From: SIG452 sp045540295 | Lineage (GTDB): Bacteria > Bacillota > Clostridia > UMGS1840 | DNA: 22,070 nucleotides | Assembly (NCBI GenBank): GCA_045540295.1 | Contig: JAZQGY010000009.1 | Coordinates: 1 to 22,070, forward strand | Direction: 5' to 3' | In this document: one piece after another, positions 5,908 through 13,852 of the stretch | Numbering within the stretch: position 1 is the first letter of the stretch | Layout: every line of letters starts with the position of its first letter | Notes under the pieces: model-generated | Seen by the model: only the letters and a program-made list of their open reading frames with translations | The model's database searches: none | What the model was told of the DNA's origin: nothing | Program-made: the position numbers and the translations under genes

Positions 5908-6531
5908 ATGCCTAAAGTAGCATTATATAATATTGAAGGCAAAGAAGTCGGCGAAATCGAATTAAAAGATGAGATTTTTGCTGTTGAAATCAGCAACGCC
6001 GCTCTTCATATGACTGTGAAAAACTACCTGGCAAATCAGAGACAGGGTACTCAGTCAACCAAAACCCGTACCGAAGTAAGCGGTGGCGGTGCAAAACCGT
6101 GGAAACAGAAAGGAACCGGTCGTGCAAGACAGGGCTCCATCCGTGCTCCCCAGTGGAAAGGTGGCGGCGTAGCTTTAGGTCCCAAACCGAGAGATTACAG
6201 CTACACCTTAAACAAAAAGACCAGAAGACTGGCATTAAAATCCGCTTTATCTGCAAAAGTAGCAGAAAACAACATTGTTGTTGTGGATAAGCTGGCTATG
6301 GACGAAATTAAAACTAAATCTTTTGTTAAGATTTTAGAAAACTTAAAAGTAGATACCAAAGCATTTGTGGTTACCGGTGCAAAAGAAGCAAACTTAATCG
6401 CTTCCGCAAACAATGTTCCCGGTGTGAAAACTGCAGTTGTTGATACCATCAACACCTACGATGTTTTAAATCACACCAAACTGGTGATTGAAGCATCTGC
6501 AGTAGCTAAATTAGAGGAGGTGTACTGCTAA
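5908..6531 (+). CDS. rplD: 50S ribosomal protein L4
   Basis: The ATG at 5908 is chosen because GGAGG lies 8 nt ahead and the product then begins MPKVALYNIEG, as L4 proteins do. A longer frame from 5842 has no SD. Length 207 aa. Residues 45-90 form the extended loop (RQGTQSTKTRTEVSGGG, GTGRARQGSIRAP) that lines the exit tunnel. L4 is a known autoregulator of S10 operons in proteobacteria. The gap before it holds two small hairpins (TCACC/GGTGA and CAGCC/GGCTG). Confidence 0.96.
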   Translation: MPKVALYNIEGKEVGEIELKDEIFAVEISNAALHMTVKNYLANQRQGTQSTKTRTEVSGGGAKPWKQKGTGRARQGSIRAPQWKGGGVALGPKPRDYSYTLNKKTRRLALKSALSAKVAENNIVVVDKLAMDEIKTKSFVKILENLKVDTKAFVVTGAKEANLIASANNVPGVKTAVVDTINTYDVLNHTKLVIEASAVAKLEEVYC

Positions 6532-6532
6532 G

Positions 6533-6820
6533 ATGAACGCATACGATATCATTATTGCTCCGATCATTTCGGAAAAATCCATGGGCATGCTTGCTGAACA
6601 GAAGTACACTTTCAAAGTCAATGCAAATGCCAACAAAATCGAAATCAAAAAAGCCATTGAAGAAATCTTCAAGGTTGAAGTAGAAAAGGTTACTACCATC
6701 AATGTAATCGGCAAAAACAAAAGAGTCGGCGTTCACGAAGGTAAACGTTCCGACTGGAAGAAAGCGATTGTCAAATTAAAAGGCACCAAAACAATCGAAT
6801 TCTTTGAAAGTTTAAGATAA
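6533..6820 (+). CDS. rplW: 50S ribosomal protein L23
   Basis: 95 residues, opening MNAYDIIIAPIISEKSM, with YTFKVNANANKIEIKKAIEEIF, the typical L23 core. L23 sits at the tunnel exit and is the docking site for trigger factor and the signal recognition particle. The start follows the rplD stop by one base, and its SD (AGGAGGTG) lies inside the end of rplD, so the two are probably translationally coupled. Confidence 0.97.
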   Translation: MNAYDIIIAPIISEKSMGMLAEQKYTFKVNANANKIEIKKAIEEIFKVEVEKVTTINVIGKNKRVGVHEGKRSDWKKAIVKLKGTKTIEFFESLR

Positions 6821-6834
6821 GGAGATGATTGATA

Positions 6835-7668
6835 ATGGCAGTAAAAACTTATAAACCGACTACACCGTCAAGAAGATATATGACCGCACCTGACTTCTCC
6901 GTGTTGTCTGATGTAAAACCTGAAAAATCTCTTCTTGTTAAACTGAAAAAACACGCCGGCAGAAACTCCTACGGTAGAATCACCGTAAGACACAGAGGCG
7001 GCGGAAACAAATCCAAATACAGAATTATCGACTTCAAACGTGACAAAATGGATATGCCTGCAACTGTTCTGAGCTTAGAATACGATCCGAACAGAACCGC
7101 ATATATCGCATTAGTTCAGTATGAAGACGGTGAAAAGAGATACATCCTGGCTCCCAACGAATTAAAAGTTGGCCACAAAGTTATCTCCTCTGCAACCGCA
7201 GATATTAAACCCGGTAACACTTTACCGTTAGCAAACATTCCCGTTGGTACCGTTATCCACAACGTGGAAATCACCAAAAACAGAGGCGGTCAGCTGGTTC
7301 GTTCTGCAGGTAATGCAGCTCAGCTGATGGCTAAAGAAGGTGACTATGCTCAGGTAAGACTTCCCTCCGGCGAAGTTAGAAAAGTTCTGATTGAATGTAA
7401 AGCAACTATCGGTCAGGTAAGTAACTTAGAACATGAAAACGTTACCATCGGTAAAGCAGGTAGAACTAGACATATGGGTATCAAACCTACCGTTCGTGGT
7501 GTTGTTATGAACCCCTGTGACCATCCTCATGGTGGTGGTGAAGGTAAATCACCCATCGGTCGTCCGGCTCCTGTTACTCCCTGGGGTAAACCGGCTCTGG
7601 GCTTAAAAACCAGAAAGAAAAAGAAAATCACTAACCGCCTGATCGTGAAGACCAGAAACGGTAAATAA
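6835..7668 (+). CDS. rplB: 50S ribosomal protein L2
   Basis: 277 residues from ATG 6835 (MAVKTYKPTTPSRRYMT), with AAGGAG about 10 nt ahead; the in-frame TTG at 6829 is too close to that site. It has the RHRGGGNKSKYR segment and the universal C-terminal block NPCDHPHGGGEG, with the conserved His near residue 230 that lies close to the peptidyl transferase centre. Central early-assembly 50S protein. Confidence 0.97.
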   Translation: MAVKTYKPTTPSRRYMTAPDFSVLSDVKPEKSLLVKLKKHAGRNSYGRITVRHRGGGNKSKYRIIDFKRDKMDMPATVLSLEYDPNRTAYIALVQYEDGEKRYILAPNELKVGHKVISSATADIKPGNTLPLANIPVGTVIHNVEITKNRGGQLVRSAGNAAQLMAKEGDYAQVRLPSGEVRKVLIECKATIGQVSNLEHENVTIGKAGRTRHMGIKPTVRGVVMNPCDHPHGGGEGKSPIGRPAPVTPWGKPALGLKTRKKKKITNRLIVKTRNGK

Positions 7669-7680
7669 TCATCGACATAC

Positions 7681-7735
7681 ACCGTAATCCGACAGCCGTC
7701 GGATTCGGTACCCCGATAAAACGCACAGTTGTGCG
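7681..7735 (+). promoter_or_regulatory. Two stem-loops between rplB and rpsS
   Basis: A 12-bp hairpin pairs ACCG 7681-7684 with 7706-7709 and, after a bulged T, 7686-7693 with 7698-7705 around an AGCC loop. A second hairpin pairs CGCAC 7722-7726 with GTGCG 7731-7735. There is no T-run after either. Role unknown. Confidence 0.55.
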
Positions 7736-7761
7736 AAAAAATCTACAAGGAGGCAGAAAAT

Positions 7762-8034
7762 ATGAGCCGTTCAATCAAAAAAGGGCCTTTCGTGGACCCC
7801 AAACTTTTGAAGAGAATTGAAGAAATGAATGATAAAGGCGAAAAAAGAGTTTTAAAGTCTTGGTCCAGATCTTCTACCATTTTCCCGCAGTTTGTTGGAC
7901 ACACCGTTGCAGTGTATGACGGAAGAAAACATGTTCCGGTATATGTAACCGAAGATATGGTTGGTCACAAACTGGGCGAATTTGCTCCTACCAGAACCTA
8001 CAAAGGTCATGCAGGTGCAAAAACTTCAAAATAA
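7762..8034 (+). CDS. rpsS: 30S ribosomal protein S19
   Basis: The start at 7762 gives MSRSIKKGPFVDPKLLKRI, the standard S19 N-terminus, with AGGAGG about 9 nt upstream; the 11-residue extension back to 7729 would begin inside a hairpin and is rejected. 90 aa. It contains the signature GHKLGEFAPTRTYKGH near the C-terminus. S19 lies in the 30S head and forms a complex with S13 at the subunit interface. Confidence 0.97.
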   Translation: MSRSIKKGPFVDPKLLKRIEEMNDKGEKRVLKSWSRSSTIFPQFVGHTVAVYDGRKHVPVYVTEDMVGHKLGEFAPTRTYKGHAGAKTSK

Positions 8035-8112
8035 TCCGGGTATTATCGAACGAAACCCGACACATAAGTTTAAATTTTAGAACCACCTAAGGGTGAAAGA
8101 GGAGGAATAAAA

Positions 8113-8448
8113 ATGGAGGCAAAAGCAACTCTCCGTTATGCTAGAATATCTCCCCGCAAGGTAAAGATAGTGATTGATTTAATCAGAAACAAACCCGTTG
8201 GTCAGGCTTTGGCTATTTTAAGACATACTCCCAAAGCTGCATCCCCGCTGGTTGAAAAACTGTTATTATCAGCTATCGCTAATGCGGAAAACAATCATAA
8301 TATGGCAAAAGACGACCTGTACGTTTCCGAATGTTTCGCAAACGCAGGCCCGATCCTGAAAAGAATTCAGCCCAGAGCACAGGGTAGAGCATTCAGAATC
8401 GCAAAAAGAACCAGCCATATTACCGTGGTTGTAAAAGAAAAAGAATAG
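8113..8448 (+). CDS. rplV: 50S ribosomal protein L22
   Basis: 111 residues, with ATLRYARISPRKVKIVIDLIR at the N-terminus (allowing for normal variation) and the beta-hairpin GPILKRIQPRAQGRA that extends along the exit tunnel and is where macrolide resistance changes occur in other species. SD GGAGG at about 8101. The 78-nt gap before it contains CGGGT/ACCCG (8037-8041 with 8055-8059) and CACC/GGTG (8084-8087 with 8092-8095) hairpins. Confidence 0.96.
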   Translation: MEAKATLRYARISPRKVKIVIDLIRNKPVGQALAILRHTPKAASPLVEKLLLSAIANAENNHNMAKDDLYVSECFANAGPILKRIQPRAQGRAFRIAKRTSHITVVVKEKE

Positions 8449-8460
8449 GAGGTATGAGTA

Positions 8461-9138
8461 ATGGGTCAGAAAGTTAACCCGCATGGTTTAAGAGTCGGCG
8501 TTATTAAAGATTGGGACTCCAAATGGTATGCTCCGGATCACAAATTCGGCGATACTTTAGTAGAAGACCACAAAATCAGAGTATTTTTAAAGAAATCTCT
8601 GTACCAGGCCGGCATTTCCAAAATTGAAATTGCAAGAAAAGCAAATAAAATCTTTGTTAAAGTATTCACTGCAAAACCCGGTATGTTAATCGGTAAAGGC
8701 GGTGCAGAATTAGAAAAAATCAGAGCTTCTGTTGTAAACTTACTGGGTGGCAACGCAAACGTTAACGTAAACATCGTTGAAGTAAAACCCGCTGAAATGG
8801 ATGCAACTTTAGTAGCTGAAAACATCGCAGCTCAGCTGGAAAAACGTATTTCCTTCAGAAGAGCGATGAAACAGTCCATGCAGAGAACTATGAAGTTCGG
8901 TGCAAAAGGTATCAAAACTTCTGTTTCAGGCCGTGTTGGCGGTGCTGAAATTGCTAGAACTGAGCATTATCATGAAGGAACCATTCCGCTGCAGACCTTA
9001 AGAGCAGACATTGATTACGGTTTTGCAGAAGCGAATACCACCTACGGTAAGTTAGGCGTTAAAGTTTGGATTTACAAAGGTGAAATTCTTCCTGAAAGCA
9101 AAAATGCGAAAAAAAATACTCAAGAGGGAGGAAAATAA
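8461..9138 (+). CDS. rpsC: 30S ribosomal protein S3
   Basis: 225 residues, MGQKVNPHGLRVGVIKDWDS at the start, a type II KH domain with the IGKGG loop at 77-81, and a C-terminal domain carrying the FRRAMKQSMQRTMK segment. S3 is part of the mRNA entry channel and its helicase activity. The start at 8461 has GGAGGT about 8 nt upstream; an out-of-frame ATG at 8454 lies between them but cannot give S3. Confidence 0.97.
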   Translation: MGQKVNPHGLRVGVIKDWDSKWYAPDHKFGDTLVEDHKIRVFLKKSLYQAGISKIEIARKANKIFVKVFTAKPGMLIGKGGAELEKIRASVVNLLGGNANVNVNIVEVKPAEMDATLVAENIAAQLEKRISFRRAMKQSMQRTMKFGAKGIKTSVSGRVGGAEIARTEHYHEGTIPLQTLRADIDYGFAEANTTYGKLGVKVWIYKGEILPESKNAKKNTQEGGK

Positions 9139-9141
9139 GCT

Positions 9142-9579
9142 ATGTTAATGCCTAAAAGAGTAAAAAGAAGAAAACAATTCAGAGGCAGAATGATCGGTAA
9201 AGCTTTAAGAGGTAACAAAGTAACTTACGGCGATTACGGTATTCAGGCTACCGAACCCGGCTGGATCACCGGTAACCAAATCGAAGCTGCCCGTATTGCA
9301 ATCAACCGTTACATCAAAAGAGGCGGTAAAGTTTGGATTAAAATTTTCCCCGATAAACCGGTAACCGAAAAACCTGCTGAAACTCGTATGGGTAGCGGTA
9401 AAGGTTCTCCCGAATACTGGGTAGCAGTTGTAAAACCGGGCAGAGTGTTATTTGAACTTTCCGGTGTAGACGAAGCTACTGCCAGAGAAGCTATGAGACT
9501 TGCGCAGCACAAACTGTCTGTAAAGACTAAGTTTATCCTGCGTGAAAAAGAAGTGGAGGTAGAAAGCGATGAAGATTAA
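9142..9579 (+). CDS. rplP: 50S ribosomal protein L16
   Basis: 145 residues beginning MLMPKRVKRRKQFRGRM, the classic L16 start, with GTKGSPEYW-like block GMGSGKGSPEYWVAVVKPGR-type sequence in the middle (residues about 86-105). L16 organises the A-site tRNA elbow region of 23S rRNA. The SD GGGAGG lies in the last codons of rpsC. The stop codon region overlaps the rpmC start by 11 nt. Confidence 0.97.
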   Translation: MLMPKRVKRRKQFRGRMIGKALRGNKVTYGDYGIQATEPGWITGNQIEAARIAINRYIKRGGKVWIKIFPDKPVTEKPAETRMGSGKGSPEYWVAVVKPGRVLFELSGVDEATAREAMRLAQHKLSVKTKFILREKEVEVESDED

Positions 9580-9769
9580 GAATATTAGAGATTTAGCGGA
9601 TAAGGAGCTTAATCAGAAACTCGCTGAGCTGAAAATTGAGCTTTTTAACTTAAGATTTCAACATGCCACCAACCAGCTTGATAACCCCATGAGAATGAAA
9701 GAAGTTAAAAAAACCATCGCGAAAATCAAGACTGTATTAAAAGAAAGAGAACTGGGAATCAACCAATAA
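9569..9769 (+). CDS. rpmC: 50S ribosomal protein L29
   Basis: 66 residues, a two-helix coiled-coil protein with LADKELNQKLAELKIELFNLRFQ and the segment ATNQLDNPMRMKEVKKTIAKIKT, typical L29. It sits next to L23 at the exit tunnel. The ATG overlaps the end of rplP by 11 nt and its SD GGAGG is inside rplP, implying translational coupling. Confidence 0.97.
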   Translation: MKIKNIRDLADKELNQKLAELKIELFNLRFQHATNQLDNPMRMKEVKKTIAKIKTVLKERELGINQ

Positions 9770-9837
9770 TTTCCCGTGAGGTTTAGAATCGCTCATCCCA
9801 AAGTTTTGGTGAAGGGCGGAAATGGAGGAACTAAATC

Positions 9838-10095
9838 ATGTCCGAAAGAGGCTTTAGAAAAGTTAGAATCGGCGAAGTTGTAAGCGACAAAATGGATAAA
9901 ACCATCGTTGTTAAGATCGAAGATTCTGTAAAGCATCCGATTTACAAAAAAATCATCAAAAGAACCATTAAGTTCAAAGCACATGATGAAAATAACGAAT
10001 GTAACATCGGCGACAGAGTTGAAATCATGGAAACAAGACCGTTATCCAAAGACAAAAGATGGAGACTTACAAAAATCGTTGAAAAAGCAAAATAA
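9838..10095 (+). CDS. rpsQ: 30S ribosomal protein S17
   Basis: 85 residues, starting MSERGFRKVRIGEVVSDKM and with the OB-fold signature GDRVEIMETRPLSKDKRWRL. S17 is a primary 16S rRNA binder. SD GGAGG lies about 9 nt before the ATG. Last gene of the classical S10 block. Confidence 0.97.
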   Translation: MSERGFRKVRIGEVVSDKMDKTIVVKIEDSVKHPIYKKIIKRTIKFKAHDENNECNIGDRVEIMETRPLSKDKRWRLTKIVEKAK

Positions 10096-10106
10096 GATTG
10101 TTTCTG

Positions 10107-10154
10107 CGGTAGTAATACCGTTAATAAAAACGCTTGCGACATATGTCAGTAAGC
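10107..10154 (+). promoter_or_regulatory. Stem-loops between rpsQ and rplN
   Basis: CGGTA 10107-10111 pairs with TACCG 10116-10120 around a GTAA (GNRA) tetraloop. A second structure pairs GCTT 10132-10135 with AAGC 10151-10154 and encloses a small GAC/GTC helix at 10138-10147. This lies at the S10/spc boundary; no promoter is evident there. Confidence 0.5.
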
Positions 10155-10168
10155 AGAGGAGGATTACG

Positions 10169-10537
10169 ATGATTCAGCAAGAAAGCAGAATGAAAGTAGC
10201 TGATAACACCGGTGCAAAAGAACTGCTGGCAATCAGAGTTCTGGGCGGATCCAAAAAAAGATACGCTAACATCGGCGATGTAGTTGTGGCTACTGTCAAA
10301 AAAGCAACACCCGGCGGAGTTGTAAAAAAAGGTGACGTTGTAAAAGCTGTTATCGTTAGAAGCGTGAAAGGTGTTCGCCGTCAGGACGGAACCTACATCA
10401 GATTCGACGAAAACGCAGCTGTAATTATTAAAGATGACAAAAATCCGAGAGGAACTCGTATTTTTGGCCCTGTTGCAAGAGAGCTTCGTGACAAGGAATA
10501 TTCCAAAATTTTATCCTTGGCTCCTGAAGTATTGTAA
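10169..10537 (+). CDS. rplN: 50S ribosomal protein L14
   Basis: The ATG at 10169 gives MIQQESRMKVADNTGAKELL, the standard L14 start, with GAGGAGG 6-8 nt upstream. The frame is open back to 9983, but that extension overlaps rpsQ and is not coding. 122 aa, normal length. The GDVVVATVKKATPGG and RFDENAAVIIK segments are family signatures. L14 forms intersubunit bridges with 16S rRNA. First gene of the spc block. Confidence 0.97.
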   Translation: MIQQESRMKVADNTGAKELLAIRVLGGSKKRYANIGDVVVATVKKATPGGVVKKGDVVKAVIVRSVKGVRRQDGTYIRFDENAAVIIKDDKNPRGTRIFGPVARELRDKEYSKILSLAPEVL

Positions 10538-10551
10538 GGGAGGTAACGAAA

Positions 10552-10878
10552 ATGTACAAGAAAGTTAATGTAAGAAAAGATGACCGTGTAGTGGTTATTT
10601 CCGGTAAAGACAAAGGCAAAAAGGGTAAAGTTCTGGTAGTATCCCCTAAAGAAGGTAAAGTTATCGTAGAAGGCGTTAACATTGCTACCAAACACACTAA
10701 ACCCAAAGCTCAGGGTCAGACCGGCGGTATTGTTAAACAGGAAAGTCCGATTTATGCTTCCAAAGTAATGCTCATTTGCCCCAAATGCGGTAAAGCAGCA
10801 AGAACCGGTAAGAAAATCTTAGACAACGGTAAAAAAGTAAGATATTGCAAAAAATGCAATGAATCTTTAGGCGAATAA
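10552..10878 (+). CDS. rplX: 50S ribosomal protein L24, zinc-ribbon form
   Basis: 108 residues with an N-terminal KOW motif (about 6-33, DDRVVVISGKDKGKKGKVL) and a C-terminal region carrying CPKCG (C76, C79) and CKKC (C99, C102). The four cysteines look like an intact zinc site. L24 is one of two assembly-initiator proteins of the 50S subunit. SD GGGAGG 8 nt before the ATG; 14 nt after rplN. Confidence 0.96.
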   Translation: MYKKVNVRKDDRVVVISGKDKGKKGKVLVVSPKEGKVIVEGVNIATKHTKPKAQGQTGGIVKQESPIYASKVMLICPKCGKAARTGKKILDNGKKVRYCKKCNESLGE

Positions 10879-10900
10879 GAAAGGGAGGTAAACAACGATT

Positions 10901-11443
10901 ATGTCTAATTTAGCTAATTTATATAAAAACGAAGTTGCACCTGCCCTGATGAGCAAATTCGGATACAAATCTGTTATGCAGATTCCGAAAATCGACAAAG
11001 TTGTTGTAAACATCGGTGTTGGTGAAGCAAAAGACAATGCAAAAGCGTTAGAAAGCGCTGCTGCAGATTTAACCTTAATTACCGGTCAGAAAGCAGTTCT
11101 GACCAAAGCAAAAAAATCCGTTTCTAACTTCAAATTAAGAGAAGGCATGAACATCGGATGTAAAGTTACCTTACGTGGCGAAAGAATGTATGAATTTATT
11201 GAAAGATTATTCTGCATCGCTCTTCCCCGTGTAAGAGACTTCAGAGGTATTAGCGCAAACTCCTTTGACGGCCGCGGCAACTATGCTTTCGGTATCAAAG
11301 AACAGCTGATTTTCCCGGAAATCGAATACGACAAGGTTGAAAAAATCAGAGGTATGGATATTGCTTTTGTTACTACTGCAAAAACTGACGAAGAAGCAAA
11401 AGAATTACTGACTCTGATGGGCGCACCCTTCATCAAAGCGTAA
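10901..11443 (+). CDS. rplE: 50S ribosomal protein L5
   Basis: 180 residues. Typical L5 segments are MQIPKIDKVVVNIGVGEA, ITGQKAVLTKAKKSVSNFKLREG and DFRGISANSFDGRGNYAFGIKEQ. L5 binds 5S rRNA and contacts P-site tRNA. SD GGGAGG is about 13 nt from the ATG, slightly long. The product is complete. Confidence 0.97.
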   Translation: MSNLANLYKNEVAPALMSKFGYKSVMQIPKIDKVVVNIGVGEAKDNAKALESAAADLTLITGQKAVLTKAKKSVSNFKLREGMNIGCKVTLRGERMYEFIERLFCIALPRVRDFRGISANSFDGRGNYAFGIKEQLIFPEIEYDKVEKIRGMDIAFVTTAKTDEEAKELLTLMGAPFIKA

Positions 11444-11499
11444 TCGAATTTCTGAAGATTCCAAGAACACAAGAGTAAAGTGAAAGGAAATGGAAACAA

Positions 11500-11685
11500 A
11501 TGGCTAAAAAATCTATGATTAATAAGCAGCAGAAACCCCAGAAGTTCAGCACCAGAGAATACAACAGATGTAAAATCTGCGGCAGACCTCATGCTTATCT
11601 TAGAAAATATGGCATTTGCCGTATTTGCTTCAGAGAACTGGCATACAAAGGTCAGATTCCCGGCGTAAAGAAAGCAAGCTGGTAA
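11500..11685 (+). CDS. rpsN: 30S ribosomal protein S14, zinc type (S14Z)
   Basis: 61 residues, the short S14 form, with a zinc site made of C24, C27, C40 and C43 (CKIC...CRIC). MAKKSMINKQQ at the N-terminus and LAYKGQIPGVKKASW at the C-terminus are typical. The short zinc type is usual in Firmicutes; a zinc-free paralogue, if any, would be elsewhere. SD GAAAGGAA is rather weak and about 11 nt away. Confidence 0.97.
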   Translation: MAKKSMINKQQKPQKFSTREYNRCKICGRPHAYLRKYGICRICFRELAYKGQIPGVKKASW

Positions 11686-11836
11686 AATTGGTTTTTGCAG
11701 GCGAAAGACTGTAATTGCCCGATTGGGCAGATGAGCGTTCCAGAACAGGAGGCTCCCAAAGAATTAAGAACAAGGTTTTAGGTAAGTCGTATCACCTCGG
11801 CGTGATAAACAATACCTTAAAAAAGGAGGCTATACA
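11686..11836 (+). promoter_or_regulatory. rpsN-rpsH gap with stem-loops
   Basis: This 151-nt gap holds TGCCC 11716-11720 paired with GGGCA 11725-11729 around GATT. A larger structure pairs AAGGT 11772-11776 with ACCTT 11814-11818 and encloses TATCAC 11790-11795 with GTGATA 11802-11807. A 72-codon open frame starts at 11715 but overlaps rpsH out of frame and resembles nothing. In E. coli the spc operon is controlled by S8 near rplE, so an element next to rpsH is of interest; no S8 site is proven. Confidence 0.5.
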
Positions 11837-12235
11837 ATGCAGATCACAGATCCTATTGCAGATATGCTTACAAGAATTAGAAATGCAGGTACAGCAAAAC
11901 ACGATACCGTGGATGTTCCCGCATCTAATATGAAAAAAGCAATCGCTGAAATTCTTTTAGAAGAAGGTTATATCAAGAATTTCCAGCTGATCGACAACAG
12001 CACCCAGGGCATCATCAGAATCACCCTGAAATACGGTGCAAACAAAACTAAAACAATTAATGGTTTGAGAAGAATTTCAAAACCGGGTCTCAGAGTTTAC
12101 GCAAAGAGCGAAGAACTGCCGAAAGTATTAAAAGGCCTGGGTATCGCGTTGGTTTCCACTTCCAAAGGAATCATGACCGATAAAAAAGCAAGACAGGAAA
12201 ATGTCGGCGGCGAAATTCTCGCTTATATTTGGTAA
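11837..12235 (+). CDS. rpsH: 30S ribosomal protein S8
   Basis: 132 residues opening MQITDPIADMLTRIRNA, with the C-terminal block VSTSKGIMTDKKARQENVGGEILAYIW typical of S8 (cited here only in part as GIMTDKKARQ...GGEILAYIW). S8 is a primary 16S rRNA binder and the repressor of spc operons in E. coli. SD AAAGGAGG about 9 nt upstream. Confidence 0.97.
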   Translation: MQITDPIADMLTRIRNAGTAKHDTVDVPASNMKKAIAEILLEEGYIKNFQLIDNSTQGIIRITLKYGANKTKTINGLRRISKPGLRVYAKSEELPKVLKGLGIALVSTSKGIMTDKKARQENVGGEILAYIW

Positions 12236-12249
12236 TGGAGGGATAAAAG

Positions 12250-12798
12250 ATGTCTAGAATTGGTAAAATGCCGATCTCCGTACCGAATGGAGTAACTGTA
12301 ACAATCGGCGCTGAAAATTTAGTAACTGTAAAAGGTCCCTTAGGAACTTTGGAACAGAAGTTCAACAAGGAAATGGTCCTGAAATTGGAAAATAACGAAT
12401 TGACCGTAACCAGACCCAGTGATGAAAAAGAACATAGATCTTTACACGGTTTAACTCGTACCATCCTTTCCAATATGATTACCGGTGTTACCTCCGGTTT
12501 CTCTAAAGAACTGGAAGTCAACGGTGTTGGTTACAGAGTTGCAAAACAGGGCAACAAAATCGTTATGAACTTAGGTTATTCTCATCAGGTTGAGATGGAA
12601 GAACGTGACGGTATTACCCTGGAATGCCCCACACCGAATAAAATCATCGTAAAAGGTCCCGACAAACAGAAAGTTGGTCAGTTTGCTGCCAACGTACGTG
12701 AAAAAAGACCTCCGGAACCCTACAAAGGTAAAGGTATCAAATACGTTGATGAAGTTATTATCAGAAAAGAAGGTAAAACCGGCGCTAAGAAAAAATAA
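12250..12798 (+). CDS. rplF: 50S ribosomal protein L6
   Basis: 182 residues starting MSRIGKMPISVPNGVTV, two repeated L6 domains, and the C-terminal signature PPEPYKGKGIKY. L6 lies near the GTPase-associated region. SD GGAGGG lies 8 nt before the ATG; 14 nt after rpsH. Complete. Confidence 0.97.
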   Translation: MSRIGKMPISVPNGVTVTIGAENLVTVKGPLGTLEQKFNKEMVLKLENNELTVTRPSDEKEHRSLHGLTRTILSNMITGVTSGFSKELEVNGVGYRVAKQGNKIVMNLGYSHQVEMEERDGITLECPTPNKIIVKGPDKQKVGQFAANVREKRPPEPYKGKGIKYVDEVIIRKEGKTGAKKK

Positions 12799-12855
12799 TC
12801 TCAAGATTATTTTGATTAGCTGTTTTATCAGATTGTTTAAAGGAGTGAATAAACA

Positions 12856-13218
12856 GTGGTTAAAAAGCAAAACAGTAATGTTGCCAGAGTAAAAAGACAT
12901 TACAGAATCAGAAATAATATTAAAGGCACTGCACAGAAACCGAGACTGAATGTGTTCAGAAGCTTAAATCACATTTATGCTCAGATTATTGATGACGTTG
13001 CAGGTGTTACCTTAGTTTCCGCTTCTACTTTAAGCCCTGAATTCGGTAAGAATCCGGGCGGAAATATTGAAGCAGCAAAAAAAGTTGGTTTACTGGTTGC
13101 AGAAAAAGCAAAAGCCAAAGGGATCGAAGTTGTAGTATTCGACCGTGGCGGCTATCTGTACCACGGACGCGTTGCCGCTTTGGCTGAAGGTGCCAGAGAA
13201 GGCGGACTGCAGTTCTAA
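12856..13218 (+). CDS. rplR: 50S ribosomal protein L18 (GTG start)
   Basis: 120 residues with RVKRHYRIRNNIKGTAQKPRL, VFRSLNHIYAQIIDD and a C-terminal DRGGYLYHGRVAALAEGARE block typical of L18, which binds 5S rRNA with L5. The start codon is GTG at 12856, with AAAGGAGTG about 8 nt before it; no ATG is available nearby in frame. Confidence 0.96.
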   Translation: MVKKQNSNVARVKRHYRIRNNIKGTAQKPRLNVFRSLNHIYAQIIDDVAGVTLVSASTLSPEFGKNPGGNIEAAKKVGLLVAEKAKAKGIEVVVFDRGGYLYHGRVAALAEGAREGGLQF

Positions 13219-13250
13219 TTACACTTTAGTGATAAGGAGGAAATACAATC

Positions 13251-13757
13251 GTGAATCAAGCTAAATTTGATCCGGCTACGCTGGATATTAAAGAAAAAGT
13301 TGTTGCCTTAAACAGAGTTGCTAAAGTTGTAAAAGGTGGTAGAACCTTCCGTTTCTCAGCTTTGGTTGTAGTAGGTGACGAAAACGGTAGAGTAGGTTGC
13401 GGTATGGGTAAAGCAGCTGAAATTCCGGATGCAATCAGAAAAGGTATTGAGGATGCAAAGAAAAACATGGTGGAAATTCCCCTGTATAAAACTACAATTC
13501 CTCATGAAGTTATCGGTGAATTTGGTGCAGGCAGAGTGTTATTAAAACCCGCTGCTGAAGGTACCGGCGTTATCGCTGGTGGCCCCGCCAGAGCAGTATT
13601 GGAACTGGCAGGCATCAGAGATATCAGAACCAAATGCTTAAGATCCAACAATCCCAGAAATGTAGTATCCGCTACAATTGAAGGATTAAAGAGCTTAATG
13701 AGTTTAAAAGAAGTGGCTGATAAAAGAGGTAAAACTCCCGCTGAAATCGTGAAATAA
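13251..13757 (+). CDS. rpsE: 30S ribosomal protein S5 (GTG start)
   Basis: 168 residues with the double-stranded RNA-binding N-domain (KVVALNRVAKVVKGGRTFRF) and GKAAEIPDAIRKGIEDAKKN, then the C-domain (AGGPARAVLELAGI, NPRNVVSATIEGL). S5 helps decoding accuracy and mRNA unwinding. It begins with GTG at 13251, with AAGGAGG about 10 nt upstream. Two GTG starts in a row (rplR, rpsE) are slightly uncommon. Confidence 0.97.
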   Translation: MNQAKFDPATLDIKEKVVALNRVAKVVKGGRTFRFSALVVVGDENGRVGCGMGKAAEIPDAIRKGIEDAKKNMVEIPLYKTTIPHEVIGEFGAGRVLLKPAAEGTGVIAGGPARAVLELAGIRDIRTKCLRSNNPRNVVSATIEGLKSLMSLKEVADKRGKTPAEIVK

Positions 13758-13803
13758 GAACGGTTTTTGTTGGAATCAGAAACATTAAAGATGAGTCCGA
13801 AAG

Positions 13804-13838
13804 AAAGGAATGTGCATAAAACGTCAGCGTTTTAGCAC
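13804..13838 (+). promoter_or_regulatory. Remote SD plus hairpin in front of rpmD
   Basis: The only SD-like sequence (AAAGGAA, 13804-13810) lies over 40 nt from the rpmD ATG. Between them GTGC 13812-13815 pairs with 13835-13838 and TAAAACG 13817-13823 with 13828-13834, an 11-bp hairpin with a TCAG loop and one bulged A. Folding shortens the SD-to-ATG path to about 16 nt. Confidence 0.55.
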
Positions 13839-13852
13839 TTGGTAATTTAAAA

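Noticed and set aside
4261..7713. GGGGTACC word at about 4261 and 5127, and its complement near 7707, all between genes
   Set aside because: Three occurrences of an 8-base palindromic-core word are too few to claim a motif; flanks do not match.
11715..11933. 72-codon frame between rpsN and rpsH
   Set aside because: Overlaps rpsH out of frame, has no SD and no recognisable protein sequence.
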